From NCBI RefSeq assembly GCF_040930455.2, contig NZ_CP170494.1: a stretch of 64,000 nucleotides of DNA; one strand, given 5' to 3'. The position numbers and the translations under genes are program-made. Below the pieces are notes generated by a model. It searched no databases. It saw only the letters and a program-made list of their open reading frames with translations, and was not told where the DNA came from. Below are positions 33,411-42,234 of this stretch, piece after piece; position 1 is the stretch's first letter; each line of letters opens with the position of its first letter. The stretch comes from Neopusillimonas maritima. GTDB lineage: Bacteria > Pseudomonadota > Gammaproteobacteria > Burkholderiales > Burkholderiaceae_B.

Positions 33411-35306
33411 ATGCCGGGTTGGTCTCAGTTACTGCATAAACCCTATTTGCGACTTAGGTTGCGCCCCATTACCGCGTCTATCGCGGTAATGTTGTTGGGT
33501 TTTGCCTTAACGTATCAATTGTGGACTTTTTTTAATACCCAGGCTCGTAACGAGTTGAATCGGCTGTTCTTAATTGAAGCCGACCTGGCGGTAGAACGGT
33601 TTTTGCGTCAACTCGACGATTTTGAACAACAACTGGAAGCGATTCGCGCGTTATTTGCTGCGTCGGTTGTGGTGGACCGCGAAGAATTCAACGCGTTTGT
33701 TGATACCTTGCATTTGCAGAAAACCAACCCGGGTGTGCGTGCTTCCGGGTATGCCGCTTTCTTTGAAACAGCCGATCAGGCACCCGTTGTTTATATTTTT
33801 CCCGCCAGCCCGGAGAATCTGAATGTGATCGGGCGCAACGCGTTTGAAAGTGCGCCGCGCAAACAAACGATGCTTGAAGCCATGAAAACGGGTCACGCAA
33901 TGTTGTTGGGCCCGTTAAGTTTGTTTCAGGATCACGCTGCGAATAAGGTGTCGAATAGTTATCTGTTCTACATGCCGATATTTCAAAACCTGCTTAGTTA
34001 TAGCGATAACAACGGTAATCGGCAATTGTTGGGTTGGGCGTATATTGCATTCGATATGCGTGAGAGCATGGCTTCAGTTCTATTGTCGGAGCAAATTAAC
34101 TTAACTTATGAAATTTTCGACATTACGAACCAAAACAACCCAATTCAAATCTATGGTGCAGCGGGTTCGTCGTACCCAAAAATAGACGAAAGCAAACATG
34201 TTCAGGACGCATTTCGTACGGTAGAGGCTTTTGGGCGGATCTGGACCATAAAAACCGTTTCCACCACCGATTTCGAACGCCGATACATGCCCGCCACGCA
34301 ATGGTGGGTGGCGTTATTTGGGATCACAGCCACGTTATTTCTGGCGGTTTTATCCTGGCTACTTGTTGATCGTACGGGCGCATTGCGCCACATTAAGCGC
34401 ATTAACCGAAAATTAACCATTAGTGAACAAAAATGGAAGTTTGCGCTTGAAGGCTCGGGCGACGGCATGTGGGATTACGATATTCCAAATCAAACTTTTC
34501 GAGTTTCCGCACAATGGAAAGCCCTGTTGGGATATGGGCCCGACGAATTGAGCGTTTCAATTGATGAATGGAAAAGCCGTTTGCATCCCGATGAATATGC
34601 ACGCGTTACCCAGGCGCTGGACGATTACCTTAATGGGCTTAATCTGCATCACAAGGTGGAACATCGTTTGAAGTGCAAAGATGAAAGCTGGAAATGGTTT
34701 ATGACACGCGGCATTATCGTTGAACACGATGAAAGCGGGAATCCAAGCAGAATGATTGGCACTATTACCGATATTTCTCATATGAAAGCATCCGAGGAAA
34801 TTATCTGGCGCCAGGCCAATTTCGATGCGTTAACCGGGCTGCCGAACCGACGCATGTTTTTCGATCGCCTGGAACATGAAATTCGACGAACCGAGCGTTA
34901 CGGCAATGGCTTTGCACTGGTATTTATCGACCTTGACGAATTCAAGGAAATTAACGATTCATACGGGCATCAGGCCGGCGACCAGGCGCTCATCATCGTA
35001 ACCGACCGCCTGAAAAGCGCGGTACGGGCCAGTGATACGGTTGCGCGTTTGGGTGGCGACGAATTTACTTTAATATTGGGGGATATTACGCAAGAATCTG
35101 ATGTGGTAACAGTGTTGCGTAAGGTTTTATCGGTTTTGTTGCAACCCATTGAACTCAAGTCGGCCACTGTCAAAATTTCCGCCAGCATGGGCATCGCATT
35201 TTGCCCTGAAGATGCTGACACCTCAGACGATTTATTGAACAAAGCCGATCGCGCCATGTACAACGCCAAGGAAGCCGGAAAAAATGAATGGCGATTCCAT
35301 CACTGA
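33411..35306 (+). CDS. CHASE–PAS–GGDEF diguanylate cyclase
   Basis: This is a 631-residue membrane sensor. A membrane helix at about 20-40 is followed by a periplasmic CHASE domain (residues about 70-280, containing GVRASGYAAFFE and YLFYMPIF), a second helix at about 304-326, a PAS domain (about 335-455) and a GGDEF domain. The catalytic GGDEF lies at 548-552, and the inhibitory I-site RASD is five residues before it, so product inhibition is expected. It makes cyclic di-GMP in response to a small periplasmic ligand. Its last 23 bases overlap the following kinase gene. Confidence 0.92.
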   Translation: MPGWSQLLHKPYLRLRLRPITASIAVMLLGFALTYQLWTFFNTQARNELNRLFLIEADLAVERFLRQLDDFEQQLEAIRALFAASVVVDREEFNAFVDTLHLQKTNPGVRASGYAAFFETADQAPVVYIFPASPENLNVIGRNAFESAPRKQTMLEAMKTGHAMLLGPLSLFQDHAANKVSNSYLFYMPIFQNLLSYSDNNGNRQLLGWAYIAFDMRESMASVLLSEQINLTYEIFDITNQNNPIQIYGAAGSSYPKIDESKHVQDAFRTVEAFGRIWTIKTVSTTDFERRYMPATQWWVALFGITATLFLAVLSWLLVDRTGALRHIKRINRKLTISEQKWKFALEGSGDGMWDYDIPNQTFRVSAQWKALLGYGPDELSVSIDEWKSRLHPDEYARVTQALDDYLNGLNLHHKVEHRLKCKDESWKWFMTRGIIVEHDESGNPSRMIGTITDISHMKASEEIIWRQANFDALTGLPNRRMFFDRLEHEIRRTERYGNGFALVFIDLDEFKEINDSYGHQAGDQALIIVTDRLKSAVRASDTVARLGGDEFTLILGDITQESDVVTVLRKVLSVLLQPIELKSATVKISASMGIAFCPEDADTSDDLLNKADRAMYNAKEAGKNEWRFHH

Positions 35307-36813
35307 TGTTCGAGGATTTCTGGCGAATTTGCCGGGTATGGTTTACCGCTGTCGCAACGACGCATACTGGACCATGTTGTTTGTAAGTGAAGCGGTTGAG
35401 CGGCTAACCGGCTATCGCGCCGAAGAGTTGCTTGGTAACCGAACCGTTGCCTATGCCGACCTGGTTTTTCCTGACGATGTGGCTTTGGTCAACGAAAAGG
35501 TGCGGGGAGGTCTCGAAAAAGGAGGCCACTTCAACCTGGAATACCGGATTCGTCGGGCCGACGGTGAAATCAGGTGGGTTTGGGAACAAGGTAATGCGCT
35601 CCCCAATCGTAACGGCGATATTTCTTTGCTTGAAGGCTACATAACCGACATCACCAAACGGAAAACTGCTGAATTAAGGCTTTCACAAATGCAGCGTCAG
35701 TCGGCGGTGATTCTTCAATCGGTTACCGAAGGTATTCATGGAATTGACCGCGAAGGACGGCTGATGTTCGTGAATGCGGCGGCGTCGCGAATGCTGGGTT
35801 ATGCCAGTGAAGAGATGCTGGGTAAGCAATCTCATGCTCTGGTGCACCATCATCGAAAAAACGGTGCACTTTACCCTATTACAGAATGCCCGGTATTCAA
35901 GACGTTGCGCGATGGCCGTGTGCGGCGCGTGGACGAAGATTATTTTTTTCGCAAAGATGGAAGCGCGTTTGCCGTGGAGTATGTCGTTTCCCCCACGGTC
36001 GATTTCAGCGGTACGGTTACCGGCGCGGTGGTCAGTTTCAGTGATATTACCCAGCGCCTGGGGCTTGAAGAGCAGCTATTGCAAGCGCAACGCATGGATG
36101 CCCTGGGCCAACTGACAGGCGGCATTGCGCACGATTTCAACAATTTATTAACCGTTATTTTGGGCAATGCCGAACTGCTGGAAGAAAACCTGGCCGACGA
36201 CGACGACAAAAAGCCGTTGGCCGGTATGGTGGTTAAAGCGGCTCAACGCGGCGCTGACTTAACCCAGGCCTTATTGGCGTTTGCCCGTAAACAACCTTTA
36301 GAGCCCAAAGTTATTGATATCAATGAACTGCTCGGGCAGATCAAGCCGTTTCTGCAACGGGCACTGGGTGAGCAAATTTTGGTTGATTTGAATTGTGATG
36401 ACACGTTGTACCGCATACATGTCGACCCCGTACAACTTGAAAGTGCTTTATTGAATTTGGCCATTAACGCGCGTGACGCCATGAACGGCAGTGGCCGGTT
36501 ATTAATTCGTACTGAAAACCACTGGCTCAGCGTGTCGGAAGCCCAGGAGTTGGAGGTGTCTAAAGGGGCTTATGTTGAAATCTCGGTTTCAGATTCCGGG
36601 CGGGGTATTGAGCCCGAACTGCTTGAGCGTGTGTTTGAACCCTTTTTCACTACCAAAGAAAGGGGAAAAGGCACGGGGTTGGGGTTAGCCATGGTGTATG
36701 GTTTTGTGCGCCAATCGGGAGGTCAGGTTCGCATTCGCTCAATTGTGAATAAAGGTACAACAGTTCGTTTATTTCTGCCTGCGCTTATTGGCCTGGGCCG
36801 GGCCGTAAGCTAG
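35284..36813 (+). CDS. PAS–PAS sensor histidine kinase
   Basis: A 509-residue soluble kinase. The first PAS (about 5-125) carries a PAC segment (EYRIRRADGEIRWVWEQGN), and the second PAS spans about 135-260. The phospho-acceptor is His283 in GGIAHDFNNLLTVILGNAEL. The HATPase domain has NARDAM, DSGRGIEPELLERVFEPFF and GKGTGLGLAMVYG. No receiver or membrane segment is seen, and no response regulator lies nearby, so its partner is elsewhere. It starts inside the diguanylate cyclase gene in another frame, which implies coupled expression and perhaps a shared signal. Confidence 0.9.
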   Translation: MNGDSITDVRGFLANLPGMVYRCRNDAYWTMLFVSEAVERLTGYRAEELLGNRTVAYADLVFPDDVALVNEKVRGGLEKGGHFNLEYRIRRADGEIRWVWEQGNALPNRNGDISLLEGYITDITKRKTAELRLSQMQRQSAVILQSVTEGIHGIDREGRLMFVNAAASRMLGYASEEMLGKQSHALVHHHRKNGALYPITECPVFKTLRDGRVRRVDEDYFFRKDGSAFAVEYVVSPTVDFSGTVTGAVVSFSDITQRLGLEEQLLQAQRMDALGQLTGGIAHDFNNLLTVILGNAELLEENLADDDDKKPLAGMVVKAAQRGADLTQALLAFARKQPLEPKVIDINELLGQIKPFLQRALGEQILVDLNCDDTLYRIHVDPVQLESALLNLAINARDAMNGSGRLLIRTENHWLSVSEAQELEVSKGAYVEISVSDSGRGIEPELLERVFEPFFTTKERGKGTGLGLAMVYGFVRQSGGQVRIRSIVNKGTTVRLFLPALIGLGRAVS

Positions 36814-37370
36814 TTTCGTTTTGGCTTTAATGCTGATTTTCGTAGCACTGCCAGCAAAATCTTTACAAAATATAACAAAAGTATTGCACCGACGAAATCG
36901 CCGGTTACCATCACTAAAAGGCTTTGCCATGATGCGTCGGCATGGCCGTAGAATGCGAACCAAATGTGATGAAGAAAGGCGCTGGTAATGGCAAAAAGGA
37001 AGCAGCATTGTACGAGCAGTTTCGGTGTTAAGTTGGTTAGCGACCCACTTAGGTTATGCCGGTTATTTAATGATAAATAAACGAGATAAGGCGAAAAAGC
37101 CGACAAAAAGCTAACAATTACGGTATATACTGGGTCGGGATGAACAGCGTAATAAGAGCCTGCCAGCCATGATCCAAGCCCAATGCCAATGGCGCCGGGT
37201 GTACGAAATAACAGTACGCACAACAAGCGGGCCCCGGCCGGCAAGTACACCCAGTTTACGCCTGCAATCCACTCAAATTGGTTGAACAGCCAACCATTAA
37301 CCTGTAACAAAAACAGGAAAAGTACGCTTGAAAGCGCGATCATGAATAGCTGTAATACTATTTGTGACAT
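36810..37370 (-). CDS. membrane protein resembling a stand-alone MASE1 sensor domain
   Basis: A 186-residue protein with about five or six hydrophobic spans and no effector domain. The segment NWVYLPAGARLLCVLLFRTPGA resembles the start of MASE1 domains, normally fused to GGDEF or kinase modules. It is convergent with the kinase gene and overlaps its end by 4 bases. It might supply a membrane sensing part to a partner such as the adjacent soluble kinase. That is inference; it may equally be an unrelated membrane protein. Confidence 0.6.
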   Translation of the reverse strand: MSQIVLQLFMIALSSVLFLFLLQVNGWLFNQFEWIAGVNWVYLPAGARLLCVLLFRTPGAIGIGLGSWLAGSYYAVHPDPVYTVIVSFLSAFSPYLVYLSLNNRHNLSGSLTNLTPKLLVQCCFLFAITSAFLHHIWFAFYGHADASWQSLLVMVTGDFVGAILLLYFVKILLAVLRKSALKPKRN

Positions 37371-37449
37371 TTAAATTATTGTCCTACAAATAGGCGCTTG
37401 CTAAGATCAGCCGCGTTCATAGCAAGATTTATGACTAACGAATTATCTA

Positions 37450-37818
37450 ATGGCATTTCAAATGAAAGATAAAACTCGCCCCGCTGACATTTACCTGCGT
37501 TTTCTTCAGTTAGCCGAATCACTGCGTGGCTTGCCGTCGTTACCTGCGCTTGATCCCCTGGAAGAGCGTATTTTGAGCTTGGTGGCCTTTGCAACCAAAG
37601 AGGCCAGCCGGTTGTCGGTGCGCGACATGATGGCGTATTCCGAACTGGGTTCACCTGCAACCATACATAATCGTTTGAAATCGATGCGGGCCAAGGGTTG
37701 GATTATGCTGACCGATACAGAAGATTCCCGCCGCAAACAAATTACACTGACCCAGGCAGCACTGCTTCATTTCGACAAGCTGTCGAAATGCCTTGTGCAG
37801 GCGGCAAAAGAACACTAG
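37450..37818 (+). CDS. winged-helix regulator, MarR-like
   Basis: A 122-residue protein, or 118 if the ATG at 37462 is used. The helix-turn-helix reads RLSVRDMMAYSELGSPATIHNRLKSMRAKGW and the wing MLTDTEDSRRKQITLT, close to MarR-type proteins but lacking much of the flanking dimer helices. It is monocistronic, with a long gap before the fumarylacetoacetase-family gene. Its target is not evident. Confidence 0.7.
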   Translation: MAFQMKDKTRPADIYLRFLQLAESLRGLPSLPALDPLEERILSLVAFATKEASRLSVRDMMAYSELGSPATIHNRLKSMRAKGWIMLTDTEDSRRKQITLTQAALLHFDKLSKCLVQAAKEH

Positions 37819-38198
37819 TTGAACGTTAACTGGTTTAACATTAAATACAAAAGAAGGAAACCACCAAGTTTCCAGTTAACGCTGAAATGTTATTTTTAAC
37901 AGCAGCATTATAAACCGGGCATTCGGTAGGCATCATAACAATTAGAAATGTGTTTAGTCGCACACGGCTTGCTACAACAGTAGTTAGCCGGTCTGAATGC
38001 CCCGCGCTCAGACGTCCTTTGCAGTGACGTCCTCGTTCGTATTGAAGTCTCATCATGCTTGGGCCAAGGCCCTCCCTCCATAATGTGTTTCATGTCATTC
38101 GTCCTACCGTCTGGTTATACGGAATAGGGGTATTCCATCATGCACATTTTTTGCTATAGTGCAGTAAAATCACTTTATGCATAAAAAAGGGGCTGACA
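37819..38198. other. intergenic region with hairpin and promoter
   Basis: There is no gene in 380 bases. CGTTAACTGG (37824-37833) and CCAGTTAACG (37872-37881) form a 10-bp inverted repeat enclosing GGAAAC/GTTTCC and may end the upstream gene. Near the right end, ATGCA at about 38140 and TGCAT at about 38178 flank an AT-rich tract before AAGGGGCTGAC and the start at 38199, probably the promoter/operator of the following pair of genes. Confidence 0.45.
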
Positions 38199-39053
38199 AT
38201 GAAATATGTTTCTTACGTTAAGGCAGGAAAACCGGGCTTCGGTGCGGTTGTTAATGATAACAAAGTTGTTGATTTAACAGACAAAATCGCTGGAGTGGGT
38301 AGTTTGGCGGAATTGGTCGGCAGCGAGAAATCATTAGCAGAAGCAAAAGCCTATGTTGCGAACCAAACACCGGAATTTGGTCTTGATGCCGTCACGCTGG
38401 AGCCGGTTATTCCCCAACCCAGCAAAATTATTTGCATTGGCATTAACTATGTGGCGCATGCTGCGGAAGCGGGGCGCAAAGTGGGCGATTATCCAGTTGT
38501 TTTTCATCGTTTCGCCGATACTCTGCAAGCTGCAAACGCGCCGCTCATTCGCCCCACTGCATCGCACGATTTCGACTTTGAAGCCGAACTTGCGGTTGTA
38601 ATCGGTAAAGGCGGTGCCAATATTAAGCCGGAAGATGCCATGTCGCATGTGGCCGGTTACACCTGCTTCAACGACGGCAGCCTGCGCGATTGGCAATTTC
38701 ACACCCACCAATACGGCATGGGCAAGAACTTCCGTAAAACAGGCGGCCTGGGGCCATGGATGGTCACCGCCGACGAGGTCGACGACTACCGGAAAATGGA
38801 AATTAAAGGTGTGCTGAACGGCGAAGTCATGCAGGAAGGCAAGTTGTCGGAGCTGGCTTTCGATATCCCCTATTTGATCTCATACGTGTCCAAAGCGCTC
38901 GATTGGAACCCCGGCGATATTCTGGCCACTGGTACCCCCAGCGGCGTGGGCTTTAAACGCAAGCCCCCTGTGTTCCTGAAACCCGGCGACACCTTTGAAG
39001 TGGTGATCTCACAAGTAGGAACCTTGTCGAACACCGTTGCCGACGAAGCGTAA
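38199..39053 (+). CDS. fumarylacetoacetate hydrolase (FAH) family protein
   Basis: A 284-residue FAH-fold enzyme with IICIGINYVAHAAEAG, the metal-binding FDFEAELAVVIGKGG and the late TGTPSGVGFKRKPPVFLKPGD. The family includes ureidoglycolate lyase, fumarylpyruvate hydrolase and acylpyruvases, all acting on 2-oxo acids or ureido acids with Mg2+. It is followed 38 bases later by a VOC-fold gene on the same strand. The substrate is not determined; a ring-cleavage product is a reasonable guess. Confidence 0.88.
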   Translation: MKYVSYVKAGKPGFGAVVNDNKVVDLTDKIAGVGSLAELVGSEKSLAEAKAYVANQTPEFGLDAVTLEPVIPQPSKIICIGINYVAHAAEAGRKVGDYPVVFHRFADTLQAANAPLIRPTASHDFDFEAELAVVIGKGGANIKPEDAMSHVAGYTCFNDGSLRDWQFHTHQYGMGKNFRKTGGLGPWMVTADEVDDYRKMEIKGVLNGEVMQEGKLSELAFDIPYLISYVSKALDWNPGDILATGTPSGVGFKRKPPVFLKPGDTFEVVISQVGTLSNTVADEA

Positions 39054-39091
39054 GAACGTACGGAACATATTCAATTCTCTGTGAGGCGGTT

Positions 39092-39652
39092 ATGAATCAT
39101 TCCCCCATTCTGCACTTTACCCACGCAGGCATCCATTGTGTCGATCTCGACTTAATGGTGGATTTTTACTGCAATAAGCTGGGTCTGGTTATTATTGATG
39201 AAGGGGTGGCATCAACCGGGCACCGCCTCTATTTCTTATCGCAAGATCCGGAAATTCATCACCAGATCGTGTTGTTCGACGGCAAGCCCGATAACCTGCC
39301 GTTCAACCCGGTGAACCAGTTGTCTTTTCTGGTGAAATCACTTGCCGACTTGCGTGCCTACTATCACTTTGCTCAAAAGGCGGGTATTCAGAATATCGGT
39401 CAGGTCGATCACGGCAACGCGTGGTCTATTTACTTCAAAGACCCGGAAAGCAACCCAATTGAAGTGTATGTCGATAGCCCTTTCTATTCGGCGCAGCCTT
39501 GCAAAGAACCGTTAGATCTGGATACAAGCGACGAAGAAATTATTGCGCGCACCGAGAAAATGGCGCGTAATCGGCCGGGGTTTCAAACGCGTGCGCAATG
39601 GATTGAATCCACGCGAAAAAGGATCGCCGAGAAACGCGCTTTAAAGCCTTGA
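39092..39652 (+). CDS. VOC-family (glyoxalase/extradiol dioxygenase-like) protein
   Basis: A 186-residue two-module VOC protein. Likely metal ligands are His14 in FTHAGIHCVDLD, a central His in the HHQIVLF segment and Glu in DPESNPIEVYVDSPF. The short C-terminal basic tail, residues about 150-186, is outside the fold. Together with the FAH-type gene it suggests a ring-cleavage or keto-acid catabolic pair, but the reaction is not established. Confidence 0.82.
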   Translation: MNHSPILHFTHAGIHCVDLDLMVDFYCNKLGLVIIDEGVASTGHRLYFLSQDPEIHHQIVLFDGKPDNLPFNPVNQLSFLVKSLADLRAYYHFAQKAGIQNIGQVDHGNAWSIYFKDPESNPIEVYVDSPFYSAQPCKEPLDLDTSDEEIIARTEKMARNRPGFQTRAQWIESTRKRIAEKRALKP

Positions 39653-39677
39653 AAACGTCAGCAGCATCAATGTTGTA

Positions 39678-39706
39678 ACGAAGGCGCGAACCACTCGCGC
39701 CTTCGT
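39678..39706 (+). terminator. stem-loop terminator after the VOC gene
   Basis: ACGAAGGCGCGA pairs perfectly with TCGCGCCTTCGT across a five-base loop, followed by GTTATT. The stem is strong but the T run is poor, so it may also act in both directions or rely on Rho. Confidence 0.65.
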
Positions 39707-39820
39707 GTTATTCGGCGTAATGCGGGCCTAACAGGCTTAAGTAACAGAATGACACAATAGGATTGCGGTACCATCGTCATTGGAAAGCAGTAACTCACTT
39801 GAACAAAAAGGAGAGTTTCA

Positions 39821-41071
39821 ATGAACGTATTTGAACGCCTCGAATCCAATGTCCGAGCCTACTGCCGTGCCTATCCGGCCGTATTCGACAAAGCATCGAA
39901 TGCGCGCCAATGGGATGAAAACGGTGTTGAATTTATCGATTTTTTCGCCGGCGCGGGTGTGCTGAATTATGGCCACAATAATGAACGCCAACGCCAGGCG
40001 ATTATCGATTACATGCAGGCCGACGGCGTCACCCATAGCCTTGACTTGCACACCACTGCGAAACGTACTTTTATTGAACGTTTCGAAGACATCATTCTTA
40101 AACCACGCAACCTGGAATACAAACTTCAGTTCACCGGCCCTACCGGCACCAATGTGGTTGAAGCCGCTCTGAAACTTGCGCGCAAGGTCACCGGCCGTTC
40201 AACTGTCGCGGCGTTCACAAACGGCTTTCACGGGATGACGCTGGGCGCCCTGGCCGTGACCGGTAACGCGCATTACCGTAACGTCAGCGGCGTTGCATTA
40301 AATGATGTGCTGCGCCTGCCTTTCGAAGGGTATGCCGGCACGGGCGTGGGTTCCCTGGACATGATTCGCCAAACCCTGGCCGACTCTTCCAGTGGCGTTG
40401 AGGCGCCGGCCGCTTTTCTGGTTGAAACCGTTCAGGCCGAAGGTGGCGTGAACGTTGCCGGCAAAGAGTGGTTGCAGGCGCTGCAGGCCTTGGCCAAGGA
40501 ATACGGCGCGCTGTTCATCATTGACGACATTCAATTGGGTAATGGTCGCACCGGGCACTTTTTCAGCTGGGAAGACATGGGCCTGGATCCCGACCTGGTG
40601 TGTCTGGCCAAGGGCATAGGTGGTTTCGGCACGCCCATGGGCTTGCTCCTGATTCGTCCTGAGCTTGATCAGTGGTCGCCGGGCGATCACACCGGCACCT
40701 TCCGTGGGCAGAACCTGTCGTTCGTGGCCGGCAGTGAGGCGCTGGCCTATTATGAAAACGACGACTTTCTGAAATCGGTGCAGGAAAAAGGTCGTTATAT
40801 GGAAGAGCGCCTGAACAATATTGTTGCGAACCATAAGAAACTGAATTTCGAAGTGCGTGGCCGCGGCATGATGCAAGGCCTCGATACACACAGCCCTGCC
40901 ATCGCGAAAAAAATCATGGCGGCGGCTGCGAAACAGCGCGTTATTGTAGGTGCGTGCGGCACCGATGGCCGCGTCATCAAGGCGTGCCCGCCCCTAACCA
41001 TCGAGCAAGAAACGCTCGAGCGCGGGCTGGATCTGTTGGAGGCGGCAGTAAATGAAGGGGTGACGCAATGA
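39821..41071 (+). CDS. diaminobutyrate–2-oxoglutarate aminotransferase (EctB/DoeD type)
   Basis: A 416-residue class III aminotransferase very close in pattern to EctB: FFAGAGVLNYGHNN, FTGPTGTNVVEAALKLARK, FTNGFHGMTLGALAVTGN and the PLP lysine in CLAKGIGGFGTPM. The reaction interconverts aspartate semialdehyde and 2,4-diaminobutyrate. No ectA or ectC is present, and the next gene is an ectoine-hydrolase homologue starting inside its stop (4-base overlap), so the catabolic direction (DoeD) is favoured. RBS AAGGAGAG is present upstream. Confidence 0.85.
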   Translation: MNVFERLESNVRAYCRAYPAVFDKASNARQWDENGVEFIDFFAGAGVLNYGHNNERQRQAIIDYMQADGVTHSLDLHTTAKRTFIERFEDIILKPRNLEYKLQFTGPTGTNVVEAALKLARKVTGRSTVAAFTNGFHGMTLGALAVTGNAHYRNVSGVALNDVLRLPFEGYAGTGVGSLDMIRQTLADSSSGVEAPAAFLVETVQAEGGVNVAGKEWLQALQALAKEYGALFIIDDIQLGNGRTGHFFSWEDMGLDPDLVCLAKGIGGFGTPMGLLLIRPELDQWSPGDHTGTFRGQNLSFVAGSEALAYYENDDFLKSVQEKGRYMEERLNNIVANHKKLNFEVRGRGMMQGLDTHSPAIAKKIMAAAAKQRVIVGACGTDGRVIKACPPLTIEQETLERGLDLLEAAVNEGVTQ

Positions 41072-42234
41072 GGGATCACGACGGGCTAACCTTTTCCCTG
41101 AAAGAATATGAACGTCGCCTGACTGAACTGCGCCAGCGAATGCAAGAGCGCTTGCTGGACGCAGTGATTATCTCCGACCCGGAAAACCTGGCTTATTTAA
41201 CCGGCCATCAAACCACCGGTTATTCATTTTTCCAGGCGCTGTTGGTGCCGATCGACCGCGAGCCGGTTTCGATTACGCGTCATTTGGAAACCTCCAACAT
41301 CGAGTACCGTACCTGGGTCGAAGACGCCCGCTATTACAGTGACACCGGCGACGCCATACAGATGTTGTACGACGTGATTCGGGAAATGGGTCTGATCGGC
41401 AAGAATGTGGGCCATGAGCGTAATAGTTATTTCTTTCCGGCCTATCAGCAAGACCGTTTGCACACCATGTTTTCCAACGGTAACTTGCAAGACTGTTTCG
41501 GCATTGTGGAAGAAGGCCGTATCTGCAAGTCAGACGACGAAATCGAGGTCATGAAAAAAGCCGCGAAGGCCACCGAAGCGGGGATGAAGGCGGCATACGA
41601 AGCCGTGGCCGAAGGGGCAACGGAAAATGAAATCGCCGCCGCAGCCTGCTCCGCCATGTTCAGCGCTGGGGGTGAGTACCCGGCGGTACTGCCCTACGTT
41701 ACGTCGGGTCCGCGCACCATGATTGGCCATGCTACCTGGGAAGGGCGCACGGTACAGGCTAATGAACATGTATTTCTGGAAATGGCGGGTTGTTATCGCC
41801 GCTACCATACGGCCATGATGCGTACCGTGGTGCTGGGTGAGCTAAGCCATTCCATGTACAAAGCCCAAGAGCGCATGAAAACTGCGCTGATTGAAGTTGA
41901 ACACCTCATTCGCCCCGGCGTGACCGTGTCTGATGTAGACAAGTTGGTGCGTAACATTATTTCCGACAACGATGTGGGTGCCCAGCTGGTGACACGCGCC
42001 GGTTATTCCATTGGTATTGCTTTTGCCCCGTCGTGGGATGAAGGCTACATGCTAAGTTTGAAGCAAGGTTCGCAAGAGGTGCTTAAGCCCGGCATGACCA
42101 TTCATATCATTCCCTGGATGTACGGTGTTGACGGCGATAAAACCTGTGGCATTTCCGACACCATTCGCGTGACCGAAAAAGGGTGTGAGTCCTTTTTCGA
42201 TCTTGACCGCGATTTTGTGGTGAAGCCGAATTAG
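41068..42234 (+). CDS. doeA: M24-family hydrolase, ectoine hydrolase (DoeA)-like
   Basis: A 388-residue creatinase/aminopeptidase-P fold protein. The N-terminal creatinase domain (VIISDPENLAYLTGHQTTGY) is followed by the C-terminal pita-bread domain (GGEYPAVLPYVTSGPRTMIG, FLEMAGCYRRYHTAMMRT, MTIHIIPWMYGVDGDKTCG). Several metal ligands of true peptidases are replaced, as in DoeA/EutD ectoine hydrolases, which open the ectoine ring. It is coupled to the aminotransferase gene and convergent with an aldehyde dehydrogenase gene. DoeB, the deacetylase of the pathway, is not in the window. Confidence 0.8.
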   Translation: MRDHDGLTFSLKEYERRLTELRQRMQERLLDAVIISDPENLAYLTGHQTTGYSFFQALLVPIDREPVSITRHLETSNIEYRTWVEDARYYSDTGDAIQMLYDVIREMGLIGKNVGHERNSYFFPAYQQDRLHTMFSNGNLQDCFGIVEEGRICKSDDEIEVMKKAAKATEAGMKAAYEAVAEGATENEIAAAACSAMFSAGGEYPAVLPYVTSGPRTMIGHATWEGRTVQANEHVFLEMAGCYRRYHTAMMRTVVLGELSHSMYKAQERMKTALIEVEHLIRPGVTVSDVDKLVRNIISDNDVGAQLVTRAGYSIGIAFAPSWDEGYMLSLKQGSQEVLKPGMTIHIIPWMYGVDGDKTCGISDTIRVTEKGCESFFDLDRDFVVKPN

